64,000 bases of DNA from JAWLBM01 sp041687675 (GTDB lineage Bacteria; Pseudomonadota; Alphaproteobacteria; Rhizobiales; Pleomorphomonadaceae). The translations under genes and the position numbers were made by a program. The DNA lies in NCBI GenBank assembly GCA_041687675.1, contig JAWLBM010000002.1, forward strand, positions 1 to 64,000, given 5' to 3'. Positions 27,402 to 36,420 of the stretch are shown here, piece by piece. Every line of letters begins with the position of its first letter. Within the stretch, counting starts at the first letter, position 1. The notes beneath the pieces were generated by a model that saw nothing but the letters and a program-made list of their open reading frames with translations, searched no databases and was not told where the DNA came from.

Positions 27402-28258
27402 CCCTCGCCGCCCTCCCCGATCTTGCCGCCCTCGCCGACCTCTACGACGTCTTCCTCGTCGACCAGTTCGGCGTCCTTCACGACGGCACCGCACCCTATC
27501 CCGGCGCCGTCGAGGCGCTGGCGGCGCTGAAGGACGCGGGCCGGGGGGTGGTGCTTCTCTCCAACTCGGGCAAGCGCTCCGCGGCGAACGAGCGACGGCT
27601 CCTCGGCCTCGGTTTCCGGCCGGGCAGCTGGGACCTCTTCCTCTCCTCCGGCGAGGTCGCTTGGCGGCGGCTCGCCGGCGACCTCGGCACCCCGGCGGTG
27701 CCGCCCGGCACCCGCTGCCTGCTGCTCGCCCGCGACGACGACCTCTCCGCCGTCGAGGGCCTCGGCCTCGCCCTGGTGGAGCGCGGCGAGGAGGCGGACG
27801 TCGTGCTGCTCGCCGGCAGCCGCGGCGACGTCCTGCCGATGGAGCGCTACCGCGACCTCCTCCGCCCGGCGGCCGAGGCGGGCGTGCCGTGCCTGTGCAC
27901 CAACCCGGACAAGATCATGCTGACGCCGAGCGGCCCCGCCTTCGGCGCTGGCCGCATCGCCGAGGCCTATGCCGACATGGGCGGGCCGGTGACGTGGATC
28001 GGCAAGCCCTTCCCGGAGATCTACCGCGTCGCGCTCGCGGCGATGGGAAACCCTTCCCCGGGCCGCGTCGTCGCCGTCGGCGACAGCGTCGAGCACGATA
28101 TCGCAGGGGCGAAGGGCGCCGGGGTGCGGGCGGCGCTGGTCCGTTCCGGGGTCCTCGCGGACCTCGCCGAGGCCGACCTCGCCGACCTCTGCCGCCGCCA
28201 CGGGGCGGCGCCCGACCACGTGCTGCCCGCCTTCCGCTGGCGGGCGACAGGAGCCTGA
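27398..28258 (+). CDS. HAD-superfamily class IIA hydrolase
   Basis: Predicted phosphatase (286 aa) of the NagD-like class IIA HAD group (resembling TIGR01459). Motif I is VDQFGVLHDG (about 22-31), where the usual second Asp of DxD is Phe, as in the 'DxWGVLHDG' members of this group. Motif II is VVLLSNSGK, and motif IV is VGDSVEHDIAGAK. A role in dephosphorylating a sugar phosphate or a dead-end product of the operon is inferred from context only. GTG start overlaps the kinase stop. Confidence 0.8.
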   Translation: MTLAALPDLAALADLYDVFLVDQFGVLHDGTAPYPGAVEALAALKDAGRGVVLLSNSGKRSAANERRLLGLGFRPGSWDLFLSSGEVAWRRLAGDLGTPAVPPGTRCLLLARDDDLSAVEGLGLALVERGEEADVVLLAGSRGDVLPMERYRDLLRPAAEAGVPCLCTNPDKIMLTPSGPAFGAGRIAEAYADMGGPVTWIGKPFPEIYRVALAAMGNPSPGRVVAVGDSVEHDIAGAKGAGVRAALVRSGVLADLAEADLADLCRRHGAAPDHVLPAFRWRATGA

Positions 28259-28262
28259 CGCC

Positions 28263-29198
28263 ATGGCCTTCACGCTCTCGCTCAACACCAATCCGCTGGT
28301 GAACCGCTTCGCCGAGCCAGACGACCTTATCGACGCCGTCGCCTATCGGATCGGCATCCGCGACCTGCAGCTCACCCACGAGTTCGTCAATCCCGGCTGG
28401 CCGGCGGCGACGATCGCCAGTGTGTCGCGGCAGATGAAGCGGGCGCTGGCGCGCACGGGCGTCCGCGTCACCTCCGGCATGACCGGCCCCTATGGCCGGC
28501 TCAACCACTTCGGACACCCGGACCCGGACGTGCGCCGCTACTACGTCGACTGGTTCAGGACCTTCGCCGACGTCTACGCCGACCTCGGTGCCCGCTCGAT
28601 CGGCAGCCAGTTCGCCATCTTCACCCACCGCGACTACGACGACCCGGTCCGCCGCGAGCGGATGATGGCGATCGCGCTCGACTGCTGGGCGGAGGTGGCC
28701 GAGCACGGCAAGGCGGCGGGGCTCGACTACGTCTTCTGGGAGCCGATGTCGGTCGGCCGCGAGTTCGGCCACACCCTCGCGGCCTGCCGGGAGCTGCAGG
28801 CCCGCATCGACGGCGCAGGCCTGGCGCTGCCGCTGCTGATGATGGTCGACATCGACCACGGCGACGTCACCTCGCCCGACCCGCGCGACGTCGACCCCTA
28901 CGCCTGGGCGGAGGCCTTCCCGACGAAGTCGCCGATCATCCACGTCAAGCAGTCGTCGATGAACAAGGGCGGCCACTGGCCGTTCACCGCCGCCTACAAC
29001 CGCGACGGGCGGATCCAGCCGGAGGCGCTCCTGGAGGCGGTCCGCCGCGGCGGCGGGACCGACAACGAGATCTGCCTCGAGCTCTCCTTCCGCGAGCGCG
29101 AGCCGACCGATCGGCAGGTCGTCGAGGCGATCCGCGAATCCGTGGACTTCTGGGCGCCCCATCTCGACACCGGGCGGGAGAGCCTGAAGGCGGCGTGA
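28263..29198 (+). CDS. eryC: Erythrulose 1-phosphate 3-epimerase, EryC-like
   Basis: TIM-barrel xylose-isomerase-like enzyme (311 aa). Recalled Brucella EryC is matched at FTLSLNTNPLVNRFAEPDDLI, DLQLTHEFVNP, TSGMTGPYGRLNHFGHPD, GLDYVFWEPMSVGREFG, MMVDIDHGDVTSPDP, IIHVKQS, and EICLELSFREREP. EryC was first called a dehydrogenase but interconverts D- and L-erythrulose 1-phosphate. Metal ligands probably include the Glu in FWEP, Asp/His in DIDHGD and the Glu in LELSF. It lies 4 nt after the HAD gene, with AGGAG upstream, and precedes the TpiA2 gene as in rhizobial loci. Confidence 0.87.
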   Translation: MAFTLSLNTNPLVNRFAEPDDLIDAVAYRIGIRDLQLTHEFVNPGWPAATIASVSRQMKRALARTGVRVTSGMTGPYGRLNHFGHPDPDVRRYYVDWFRTFADVYADLGARSIGSQFAIFTHRDYDDPVRRERMMAIALDCWAEVAEHGKAAGLDYVFWEPMSVGREFGHTLAACRELQARIDGAGLALPLLMMVDIDHGDVTSPDPRDVDPYAWAEAFPTKSPIIHVKQSSMNKGGHWPFTAAYNRDGRIQPEALLEAVRRGGGTDNEICLELSFREREPTDRQVVEAIRESVDFWAPHLDTGRESLKAA

Positions 29199-29229
29199 GC
29201 GGCCGCGGGGAAACGTCGGAGGGACCGGA

Positions 29230-29991
29230 ATGACGCTCTGGGTCGGCACCAGCTGGAAGATGAACAAGACGCTCGCCGAGGCGATGGCCTTCGCCGAGGC
29301 CCTCGCCGCCTTCGTGCCGGACTTCGACGCGCGGGTGCAGCCTTTCGTGATCCCGCCCTTCACGGTCGTGCGCGAGGTGAAGCGGGCGCTCGCCGACACG
29401 CGGGTGATCGTCGGCGCCCAGAACATGCACTGGGCCGACGCCGGCGCGTGGACCGGCGAGATCTCGCCGGTGATGCTGAAGGACTGCGGCCTCGACCTCG
29501 TCGAACTCGGCCACAGCGAGCGGCGCGAGCATTTCGGCGAGACCGACGAGACCGTCGGCCTCAAGACCGAGGCCGCCGTCCGCCACGGCCTCGTGCCCCT
29601 CGTCTGCGTCGGCGAGACGCTGGCCGAGCGCGAGGCGGGCCGGGCCGACGCGGTGCTGACGGCGCAGGTCGAGGGCGCCCTCGCCCGGCTGTCGCAGGCC
29701 CAGAAGGCGCGCCGGATCCTGTTCGCCTACGAGCCCGTCTGGGCGATCGGCGAGGGCGGCATCCCGGCGAGCGCCGACTATGCCGACGGCAAGCAGGCGC
29801 TGATCAAGACGGTCGCCGGCCGGATCCTGCCGGCCGTCCCGCCCGTGCTCTACGGCGGCAGCGTCAACCCCGGCAACGTCGAGGAGCTGATCGGCCAGCC
29901 GAACGTCGACGGCCTCTTCATCGGCCGCTCCGCCTGGACCCCCGAGGGCTGCATCGGGATCCTCCGCCAGGTGTCGAAGGCGCTGGGCTGA
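29230..29991 (+). CDS. eryH: TpiA2-type L-erythrulose 1-phosphate isomerase, EryH-like
   Basis: Triosephosphate-isomerase homologue (253 aa), predicted to turn L-erythrulose 1-phosphate into D-erythrulose 4-phosphate. Catalytic Lys (K10), His (LGHSERR) and Glu (YEPVWAIG) are kept, as is the phosphate loop YGGSVNPGN. The Asn that precedes the catalytic Lys in true TIM (GNWKMN in the window's other tpiA, 32522-33265) is Ser here (GTSWKMNKT), and flexible loop 6 reads IGEGGIP instead of IGTGLTP. GGAGGGACCGGA precedes ATG 29230. It is the last gene of the locus: the rpiB/eryI gene usually found next is missing. A redundant TIM role is the alternative. Confidence 0.85.
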   Translation: MTLWVGTSWKMNKTLAEAMAFAEALAAFVPDFDARVQPFVIPPFTVVREVKRALADTRVIVGAQNMHWADAGAWTGEISPVMLKDCGLDLVELGHSERREHFGETDETVGLKTEAAVRHGLVPLVCVGETLAEREAGRADAVLTAQVEGALARLSQAQKARRILFAYEPVWAIGEGGIPASADYADGKQALIKTVAGRILPAVPPVLYGGSVNPGNVEELIGQPNVDGLFIGRSAWTPEGCIGILRQVSKALG

Positions 29992-30008
29992 ACCCCACCC
30001 GCCGCTCG

Positions 30009-30033
30009 TCATCCCGGCGAAAGCCGGGATCCA
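30009..30033. repeat. Dispersed palindromic intergenic repeat, copy 2
   Basis: TCATCCCGGCGAAAGCCGGGATCCA, the reverse complement of the element at 6951-6974 with a slightly longer stem. It lies between convergent eryH and pyrG and could act as a bidirectional stem-loop at transcript ends. The remainder of 29992-30147 has no gene. Confidence 0.65.
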
Positions 30034-30147
30034 CTTGCGACGGCAAGGCATTGCCAGCGCTAGGTTTTCAGTGATCCCCCCGCCGCCCCCACGAGGGCCG
30101 GGCAGCCGCCCCGCAGGGCGACACAGCGCGCGCGGTCCCGCCCCGCC

Positions 30148-31776
30148 TCAGACCAGCCGGCTCTGTTCCACGGCGGCGGCGATGAAGCTGGCGAACAGGG
30201 GGTGGGGCTCGAAGGGACGGCTCTTCAGTTCCGGGTGGTACTGGACGCCGATGAACCACGGGTGGTCCCGGATCTCCACGGTCTCCGGCAGGATGCCGTC
30301 GGGCGACAGGCCGGCGAAGGAGAGGCCGCAGGCTTCCAGCCGTTCGCGGTAGTCGATGTTGACCTCGTAGCGGTGGCGGTGGCGCTCCGAGATCGCCTCG
30401 GACCCGTAGATCCCGGCGATCCGCGAGCCCCGCGCCAGCCGGGCCTCGTAGGCGCCGAGGCGCAGCGTGCCGCCGAGATCCCCGTCGGCGCGGCGGCGCT
30501 CCAGTTCGTTGCCCTTCAGCCACTCGGTCATCAGGCCGACGACCGGGTCGGAGGTCGGGCCGAATTCCGTCGACGAGGCGTGCTCGATGCCGGCCAGCGA
30601 GCGGGCCGCCTCGATCACCGCCATCTGCATGCCGAAGCAGATGCCGAAATAGGGCACGTGGCGCTGGCGCGCGAAGCCGGCCGCGCGGATCTTCCCCTCC
30701 GAGCCGCGCTCGCCGAAGCCGCCCGGCACCAGGATGCCGTGGACCTGCTCGAGGTAGGGGGCGGCGTCCTCCTTCTCGAAGACCTCGCTCTCGATCCACT
30801 CGATGTTGACGCGCACGTTGTTGGCGATGCCGCCGTGGACGAGCGCCTCGATCAGCGACTTGTAGGCGTCCTTCAGCACCGTGTACTTGCCGACCACGGC
30901 GATGTTGACGGCGCCCTCCGGGTTGTTGATCCGCTGGACGATCGCCTCCCAGCGCGACAGATCCGGCTCCGGCGCGTCGGCGATGCCGAAGGCGGCCAGC
31001 ACCTCGCGGTCGAGGCCCTCGTGGTGGTAGGCGAGCGGCACCTCGTAGATGGTGCCGACGTCGAGGCCCGGGATCACCGCGCTCTGGCGCACGTTGCAGA
31101 ACAGCGACAGCTTGCGTCGCTCGCCCTCGGGAATGGGCCGGTCGCAGCGCACCAGCAGCACGTCCGGCTGGATGCCGATGGAGCGGAGTTCCTTCACCGA
31201 GTGCTGGGTGGGCTTGGTCTTCAGCTCGCCGGCGGAGGGGATCCACGGCATCAGCGTGAGGTGGACATAGGCGCAGGAGCCGCGCGGCAGCTCGTTGCCG
31301 AGCTGGCGGATCGCCTCGAGGAAGGGCATCGCCTCGATGTCGCCGACGGTGCCGCCGATCTCGCAGAGCACGAAGTCGACGCCCTCGTTGCCCTCCAGCA
31401 CGAAGGACTTGATGGCGTCGGTGACGTGCGGGATCACCTGGACGGTGCCGCCGAGATAGTCGCCGCGCCGCTCCTTGGCGATGATCTCCTGGTAGATCCG
31501 CCCGGTGGTGATGTTGTCCTGCTTCTTCGCCGGCACGCCGGTGAAGCGCTCGTAGTGGCCGAGGTCGAGGTCGGTCTCGGCGCCGTCGTCGGTGACGAAC
31601 ACCTCGCCGTGCTGGTAGGGCGACATGGTGCCCGGGTCGACGTTGAGGTAGGGGTCCAGCTTGCGCAGGCGGACCTTGTAGCCGCGCGCCTGCAGGAGGG
31701 CTCCGAGCGCCGCCGAGGCGAGGCCCTTGCCGAGGGACGAAACCACGCCGCCGGTGATGAAGATGTACCGCGTCAT
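30148..31776 (-). CDS. pyrG: CTP synthase
   Basis: Converts UTP to CTP using glutamine and ATP (542 aa, normal length). The synthase domain begins RYIFITGGVVSSLGKGLASA with the P-loop-like GGVVSSLGKG and shows CEIGGTVGDIEAMPFLEAIRQ. The glutaminase half contains VPGGFGERG, the nucleophile in YFGICFGMQ, and GVQYHPELKSRP with the triad His. It lies downstream of secG and the housekeeping tpiA on the same strand, the usual alphaproteobacterial tpiA-secG-pyrG order, though here an ery locus sits where kdsA/eno often follow. Confidence 0.97.
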   Translation of the reverse strand: MTRYIFITGGVVSSLGKGLASAALGALLQARGYKVRLRKLDPYLNVDPGTMSPYQHGEVFVTDDGAETDLDLGHYERFTGVPAKKQDNITTGRIYQEIIAKERRGDYLGGTVQVIPHVTDAIKSFVLEGNEGVDFVLCEIGGTVGDIEAMPFLEAIRQLGNELPRGSCAYVHLTLMPWIPSAGELKTKPTQHSVKELRSIGIQPDVLLVRCDRPIPEGERRKLSLFCNVRQSAVIPGLDVGTIYEVPLAYHHEGLDREVLAAFGIADAPEPDLSRWEAIVQRINNPEGAVNIAVVGKYTVLKDAYKSLIEALVHGGIANNVRVNIEWIESEVFEKEDAAPYLEQVHGILVPGGFGERGSEGKIRAAGFARQRHVPYFGICFGMQMAVIEAARSLAGIEHASSTEFGPTSDPVVGLMTEWLKGNELERRRADGDLGGTLRLGAYEARLARGSRIAGIYGSEAISERHRHRYEVNIDYRERLEACGLSFAGLSPDGILPETVEIRDHPWFIGVQYHPELKSRPFEPHPLFASFIAAAVEQSRLV

Positions 31777-31936
31777 GGACCTTCCACCTATCTGATTCGG
31801 CGACGCCGTCAGTGGGCCACCGCCGACTTATCCGCAGCAAACGATCGGGCGCGCGGCGCCAGGGTCGGCGCCGGGACTCGGGAGGGACGCGGGGAGCGGG
31901 TCGCGGCCGACGGCGGCATGCCGTCGGCCCTCAGTA

Positions 31937-32356
31937 TCATTGGGCCGGGGCGGCCGGGGCCGGAGCCGGAGCGGCCGGGGCAGGCTCGCCCGCCGGCGGG
32001 GCGGCCGGCGTGCCCGCGTCCGGGCTCAACCGCATCAGGTCGTCGAGGACGCCGCCCTCGCCGCCGCCGACGGGCGCCGACGGCGACGTCGGGGCGCCGC
32101 CGGGCACCGTGTCGAGGATGGAGGTCGGCCCGCCGGTGATCCGCGGCAGCACCGACAGCGCCATGGAGGTCGCGAAGAACACCGCCGCCAGGATCGCCGT
32201 CGCCCGGGTCAGCACGTTCGCCGTTCCGCGGCTGCTCATGAAGCCGCCGCCCCCGCCGCCGATGCCGAGCGCGCCGCCTTCCGAGCGCTGCAACAGCACG
32301 ACGGCCACGAGGGCGATCACCACCATGAGATGGATGACGAGGAGGACAGTGGTCAT
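31937..32356 (-). CDS. secG: Preprotein translocase subunit SecG
   Basis: Small membrane subunit of the SecYEG channel (139 aa). Two hydrophobic segments (VLLVIHLMVVIALVAVVLL, 3-21; ATAILAAVFFATSMALSVL, about 55-73) flank the conserved cytoplasmic LLQRSEGGALGIGGG and RGTANVLTRATA. The Pro/Ala-rich tail after about 85 is a common alphaproteobacterial extension. Start 32356 is the Met right before the first membrane segment; the open frame continues upstream without homology. I checked the 165 bp upstream for a tRNA-Leu and saw none. Confidence 0.93.
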   Translation of the reverse strand: MTTVLLVIHLMVVIALVAVVLLQRSEGGALGIGGGGGGFMSSRGTANVLTRATAILAAVFFATSMALSVLPRITGGPTSILDTVPGGAPTSPSAPVGGGEGGVLDDLMRLSPDAGTPAAPPAGEPAPAAPAPAPAAPAQ

Positions 32357-32521
32357 CTGTTCAGGAAACCTTGTTTCTGCCCGCAAATGCCCGGTCGGGC
32401 CGTGCGCGCGGGAATTCGGCGGCGTTGTACACGAACGCCGGGAGCGATTCCACTCTCGAATGCCCCCGGGCGGCGAAGCGCCCCACACGCAGATGGGCCG
32501 GAAGGCCCCCGCCGGCAAGCC

Positions 32522-33265
<744 letters not shown>

Positions 33266-33356
33266 CGGACGGCTCCTTGCGCGAGGGCGGCTGCGCCGTT
33301 GGCGCGGCGGATCGGCTGCTCATTACCAAATGGGGGCGGCGGCGCAATCCCCTCGC

Positions 33357-33385
33357 TTGCGGCGCCCGGAGCGCATCCTTATGAT
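33357..33385 (+). promoter_or_regulatory. Sigma-70-like promoter of the ppiD-trp-moa operon
   Basis: TTGCGG (33357-33362), 17-nt spacer, TATGAT (33380-33385). The predicted start of transcription is near 33392, giving an 88-nt leader before ppiD at 33480. No leader peptide with Trp codons or attenuator was seen. Confidence 0.6.
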
Positions 33386-33479
33386 CCGCCACCATTTCGG
33401 AACCGGTGGCGAGGCCACGGGTCCCGCCCGCATGCACGATCAGACGCGCCGGCAGCGGCGCCGCCCGAGGACCTGACCA

Positions 33480-35372
33480 ATGCTCGACGCCCTGCGCCGC
33501 GGCGCAAAGACCTGGGTCGCCAAGATCCTCCTCGGCCTCCTGGTGCTCTCCTTCGCGATCTGGGGAGTCGCCGACGTGGTCCGCTGGGGCGGCACCCCGA
33601 CGGTGGCCGAGGTCGGGGAAACCGAGATCACCGTCGCCGAGTTCCAGCGCGCCTACGACCGGCAGCTCCGCGACCTCAGCCGGCAGTTCGGCCAGGCGGT
33701 CGATCGCGACTTCGCCGAGAGCATCGGCCTGCCGCAGCAGGTGCTCGGCCGCCTGCTCTCCGAGGCGACGCTCACCGCCGCCGCCCGCGACGCCGGCCTC
33801 GGCGTCTCCGACGAGGTGCTCGCCCGCGAGATCGCCGCCGATCCGGCGCTGAGGCCGCCCGGGTCCGACACCTTCGACCGCGGCTACTTCGCCCGGCTGC
33901 TGCGCGAGAACGGCCTCACGGAGGAGATGTACATCGCCGAGCGTCGGCTGCAGTCGCTGCGCGAGCAGCTCGTCGACGGCATCGTCGGCGGGATGCAGCC
34001 GCCCGAGGCCTATGTCGCCGTGTTCGACCGCTACCGAACCGAGCAGCGCGACGTCCGCTACGTCGTCCTGCCGCTGTCGGCGGCCGGCCCGGCGCCGGTG
34101 CCGACCGACTCGGATCTCGAGGCCTGGTACGCCGACCGCAAGGGCGAGTTCCAGGCGCCGGAATACCGCGAGCTCGCTGTTCTCGCGGTCACGCCGGAGG
34201 CGATCGCCGACCCGTCATCCGTGAGCGCCGAGGATGTCCGCCGCGAGTACGAGCAGGGCCGCGCCAGCTTCACCAGCCCGGAGCGTCGCCGCGTGCGGCA
34301 GGTGCTGTTTCCGACGTCGGAGGAGGCGGCGGAGGCCTCCGCGCGGATCAAGGGCGGCGCGAGCCTCGACGACGTCATCGCCGAGCGCGGCCTGACCCCG
34401 GCCGACGTCGAGCTCGGCCTCGTCGCCGAGGGCGATATCATCGACCCGGCGATCGCCGAAGTCGCCTTCTCGCTCGAGCCGGGCGAGGTCAGCGATCCCG
34501 TCGACGCCCGCTTCGGCAGCGCCATCGTGCAGGTGGTCGAGGTGGAGCCGGAAGTGGTGCGCCCCTTCGAGGAGGTGCGCGAGGAGGTGGCGCGGTCGCT
34601 GGCGACCCGCCGCGCCGAGGACCTCGTCTACGACACCCACGACGAGATCGAGGACGCCCGGGCCGGCGGCGCCAGCCTCGCCGAGATCGCCGATCGTTTC
34701 TCGCTGCCGCTGGTCACCGTCATCACGGACGCGCGCGGCCAGTCGCCCGAGGGCGAGGTCGTCTCCGGCCGCTTCCCGCAGTCGGGCGAGGTGCTGCAGG
34801 CGGCCTTCGAGGCCGAGGTCGGCGAGGAGAACGACCCGGTCCGCTCGGGCCTCGGCTACGTCTGGTACGAGGTGAAGGACATCATTCCCGCCGCCGATCG
34901 CCCGCTGGCCGAGGTCCGCGACCAGGTGGTCGCCGCCTGGACGGCGGAGAAGACCGACGAGGCGCTCGCGGCCAGGGCCGAGGAGATGGCCGGGGCGCTG
35001 CGCTCGGGCGGAGACATCGAGGCGCTCGCCGCCGAGATCGGCGAAGCCGTCCGCACCGCCGAGGACCTCACCCGCGCAGGCCAGCCGGCCGACTTCGGCC
35101 CGGAGGGCCTCGAGGCCGTGTTCGCCGGCCCGGCCGGCCACGTCGCCGCCGTCTCCGGCAACGGCCGCACCCAGGTCGTGCTCCAGGTCACGGACGTGGC
35201 CGTGCCCGCCTTCTTCCCGGAGGCGGCGGAGAGCCAGCAGGTCGCGGCCCAGCTCGAGTCCCAGCTCGGCGACAGCCTGCTCGGCCTCTACATCGACCGC
35301 AGCCGCGACGCCCTCGGCTCGTCCATCGACGAGCAGGCCCTGCGGACGGCGACCGGCTCCACCATCCGCTGA
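33480..35372 (+). CDS. ppiD: SurA/PpiD-type peptidylprolyl isomerase
   Basis: Membrane-anchored periplasmic folding factor (630 aa). A single N-terminal membrane anchor (ILLGLLVLSFAIWGVADVV, about 16-34) is followed by a SurA_N-like helical region and a parvulin-like domain (about 240-360: RRVRQVLFPTSEEAAEASARI, FSLEPGEVSDPV, FGSAIVQV). A long C-terminal helical part follows. Length and layout fit PpiD. It is first in an operon with trpD and trpC, an arrangement usual in Hyphomicrobiales. Confidence 0.9.
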   Translation: MLDALRRGAKTWVAKILLGLLVLSFAIWGVADVVRWGGTPTVAEVGETEITVAEFQRAYDRQLRDLSRQFGQAVDRDFAESIGLPQQVLGRLLSEATLTAAARDAGLGVSDEVLAREIAADPALRPPGSDTFDRGYFARLLRENGLTEEMYIAERRLQSLREQLVDGIVGGMQPPEAYVAVFDRYRTEQRDVRYVVLPLSAAGPAPVPTDSDLEAWYADRKGEFQAPEYRELAVLAVTPEAIADPSSVSAEDVRREYEQGRASFTSPERRRVRQVLFPTSEEAAEASARIKGGASLDDVIAERGLTPADVELGLVAEGDIIDPAIAEVAFSLEPGEVSDPVDARFGSAIVQVVEVEPEVVRPFEEVREEVARSLATRRAEDLVYDTHDEIEDARAGGASLAEIADRFSLPLVTVITDARGQSPEGEVVSGRFPQSGEVLQAAFEAEVGEENDPVRSGLGYVWYEVKDIIPAADRPLAEVRDQVVAAWTAEKTDEALAARAEEMAGALRSGGDIEALAAEIGEAVRTAEDLTRAGQPADFGPEGLEAVFAGPAGHVAAVSGNGRTQVVLQVTDVAVPAFFPEAAESQQVAAQLESQLGDSLLGLYIDRSRDALGSSIDEQALRTATGSTIR

Positions 35373-35397
35373 CCGCGAACCCCGGGGCGACGAGGCG

Positions 35398-36417
35398 ATG
35401 ACCGACTTCAAGGCTCTGCTGAACAAGGTGGCCACCGGCGCCTCGCTGTCGCGGGAGGAGGCCGAGGCGGCCTTCGGCGTCATGATGTCCGGCGAGGCGA
35501 CGCCGACGCAGATCGGCGGCTTCCTGATGGCGCTGCGCGTGCGCGGCGAGACGGTGGAGGAGATCTCCGGCGCGGTCGCCACCATGCGGGCGAAGATGCT
35601 CAAGGTGCCCGCCCCGGAGGGCGCCATCGACATCGTCGGCACCGGCGGCGACGGGTCCGGCAGCTACAACATCTCGACCTGCTCGGCCTTCGTGGCGGCG
35701 GGCGCCGGTGTGCGCGTCGCCAAGCACGGCAACCGGGCGCTCTCCTCCAGGTCCGGCGCCGCCGACGTGCTGGCGGCGCTCGGCGTGAAGATCGACATCG
35801 GGCCGGAGGCGATCGCCCGCTGCGTCCGCCACGCCGGCGTCGGCTTCATGTTCGCGCCCGCCCACCACGCCGCGATGCGGCATGTCGGGCCGAGCCGGGT
35901 GGAGCTCGGCACCCGGACGATCTTCAACCTGCTCGGGCCGCTCTCGAACCCGGCCGGCGTGAAGCGGCAACTGGTCGGCGTGTTCGCCCGGCAGTGGCTG
36001 GAGCCGGTCGCGCGGGTGCTCGACCAGCTCGGCGCGGAGAAGGTCTGGGTGGTCCACGCCCAGGACGGCATGGACGAGATCAGCGCCAGCGGCGTCACCT
36101 GGGTCACCGCCATCGAGCACGGCCGCCCCTCCTCCTTCGAGGTCGCGCCCGAGGACGTCGGGCTGGAGCGCTATCCGGCCGAGGCGGTGGCCGGGGGCAG
36201 CGCGGAGGAGAACGCCGAGGCGCTGCGCCAGGTGCTCGCCGGGCGGCCCGGCGCCTATCGCGACACCGTCCTCCTCAACGCCGGCGCCGCCCTGCTCGTC
36301 GCCGGCAAGGCGGCGGACCTCGCCGAGGGCGTCGAGCTCGCCGCCCGCTCGATCGACGAGGGCAGGGCCGAGGCCGCGCTCGACGCGCTGGTCGCCGAAT
36401 CCAACCGGGAGGCCTGA
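35398..36417 (+). CDS. trpD: Anthranilate phosphoribosyltransferase
   Basis: Second step of tryptophan synthesis: joins anthranilate and PRPP (339 aa). PRPP-site motif DIVGTGGDGSGSYNISTCSAFV (about 79-100), KHGNRALSSRSGAADVL, the metal/anthranilate region HHAAMRHVGPSR and GPLSNPA are intact. It is a monofunctional TrpD, not fused to TrpG; trpE and trpG are not in the window. The start is 25 nt after ppiD. Confidence 0.97.
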   Translation: MTDFKALLNKVATGASLSREEAEAAFGVMMSGEATPTQIGGFLMALRVRGETVEEISGAVATMRAKMLKVPAPEGAIDIVGTGGDGSGSYNISTCSAFVAAGAGVRVAKHGNRALSSRSGAADVLAALGVKIDIGPEAIARCVRHAGVGFMFAPAHHAAMRHVGPSRVELGTRTIFNLLGPLSNPAGVKRQLVGVFARQWLEPVARVLDQLGAEKVWVVHAQDGMDEISASGVTWVTAIEHGRPSSFEVAPEDVGLERYPAEAVAGGSAEENAEALRQVLAGRPGAYRDTVLLNAGAALLVAGKAADLAEGVELAARSIDEGRAEAALDALVAESNREA

Positions 36418-36420
36418 GCC

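Noticed and set aside
32357..32521. Possible tRNA-Leu near secG, as in enterobacteria
   Set aside because: No TTCGA T-loop with paired stem or anticodon arm could be found on either strand.
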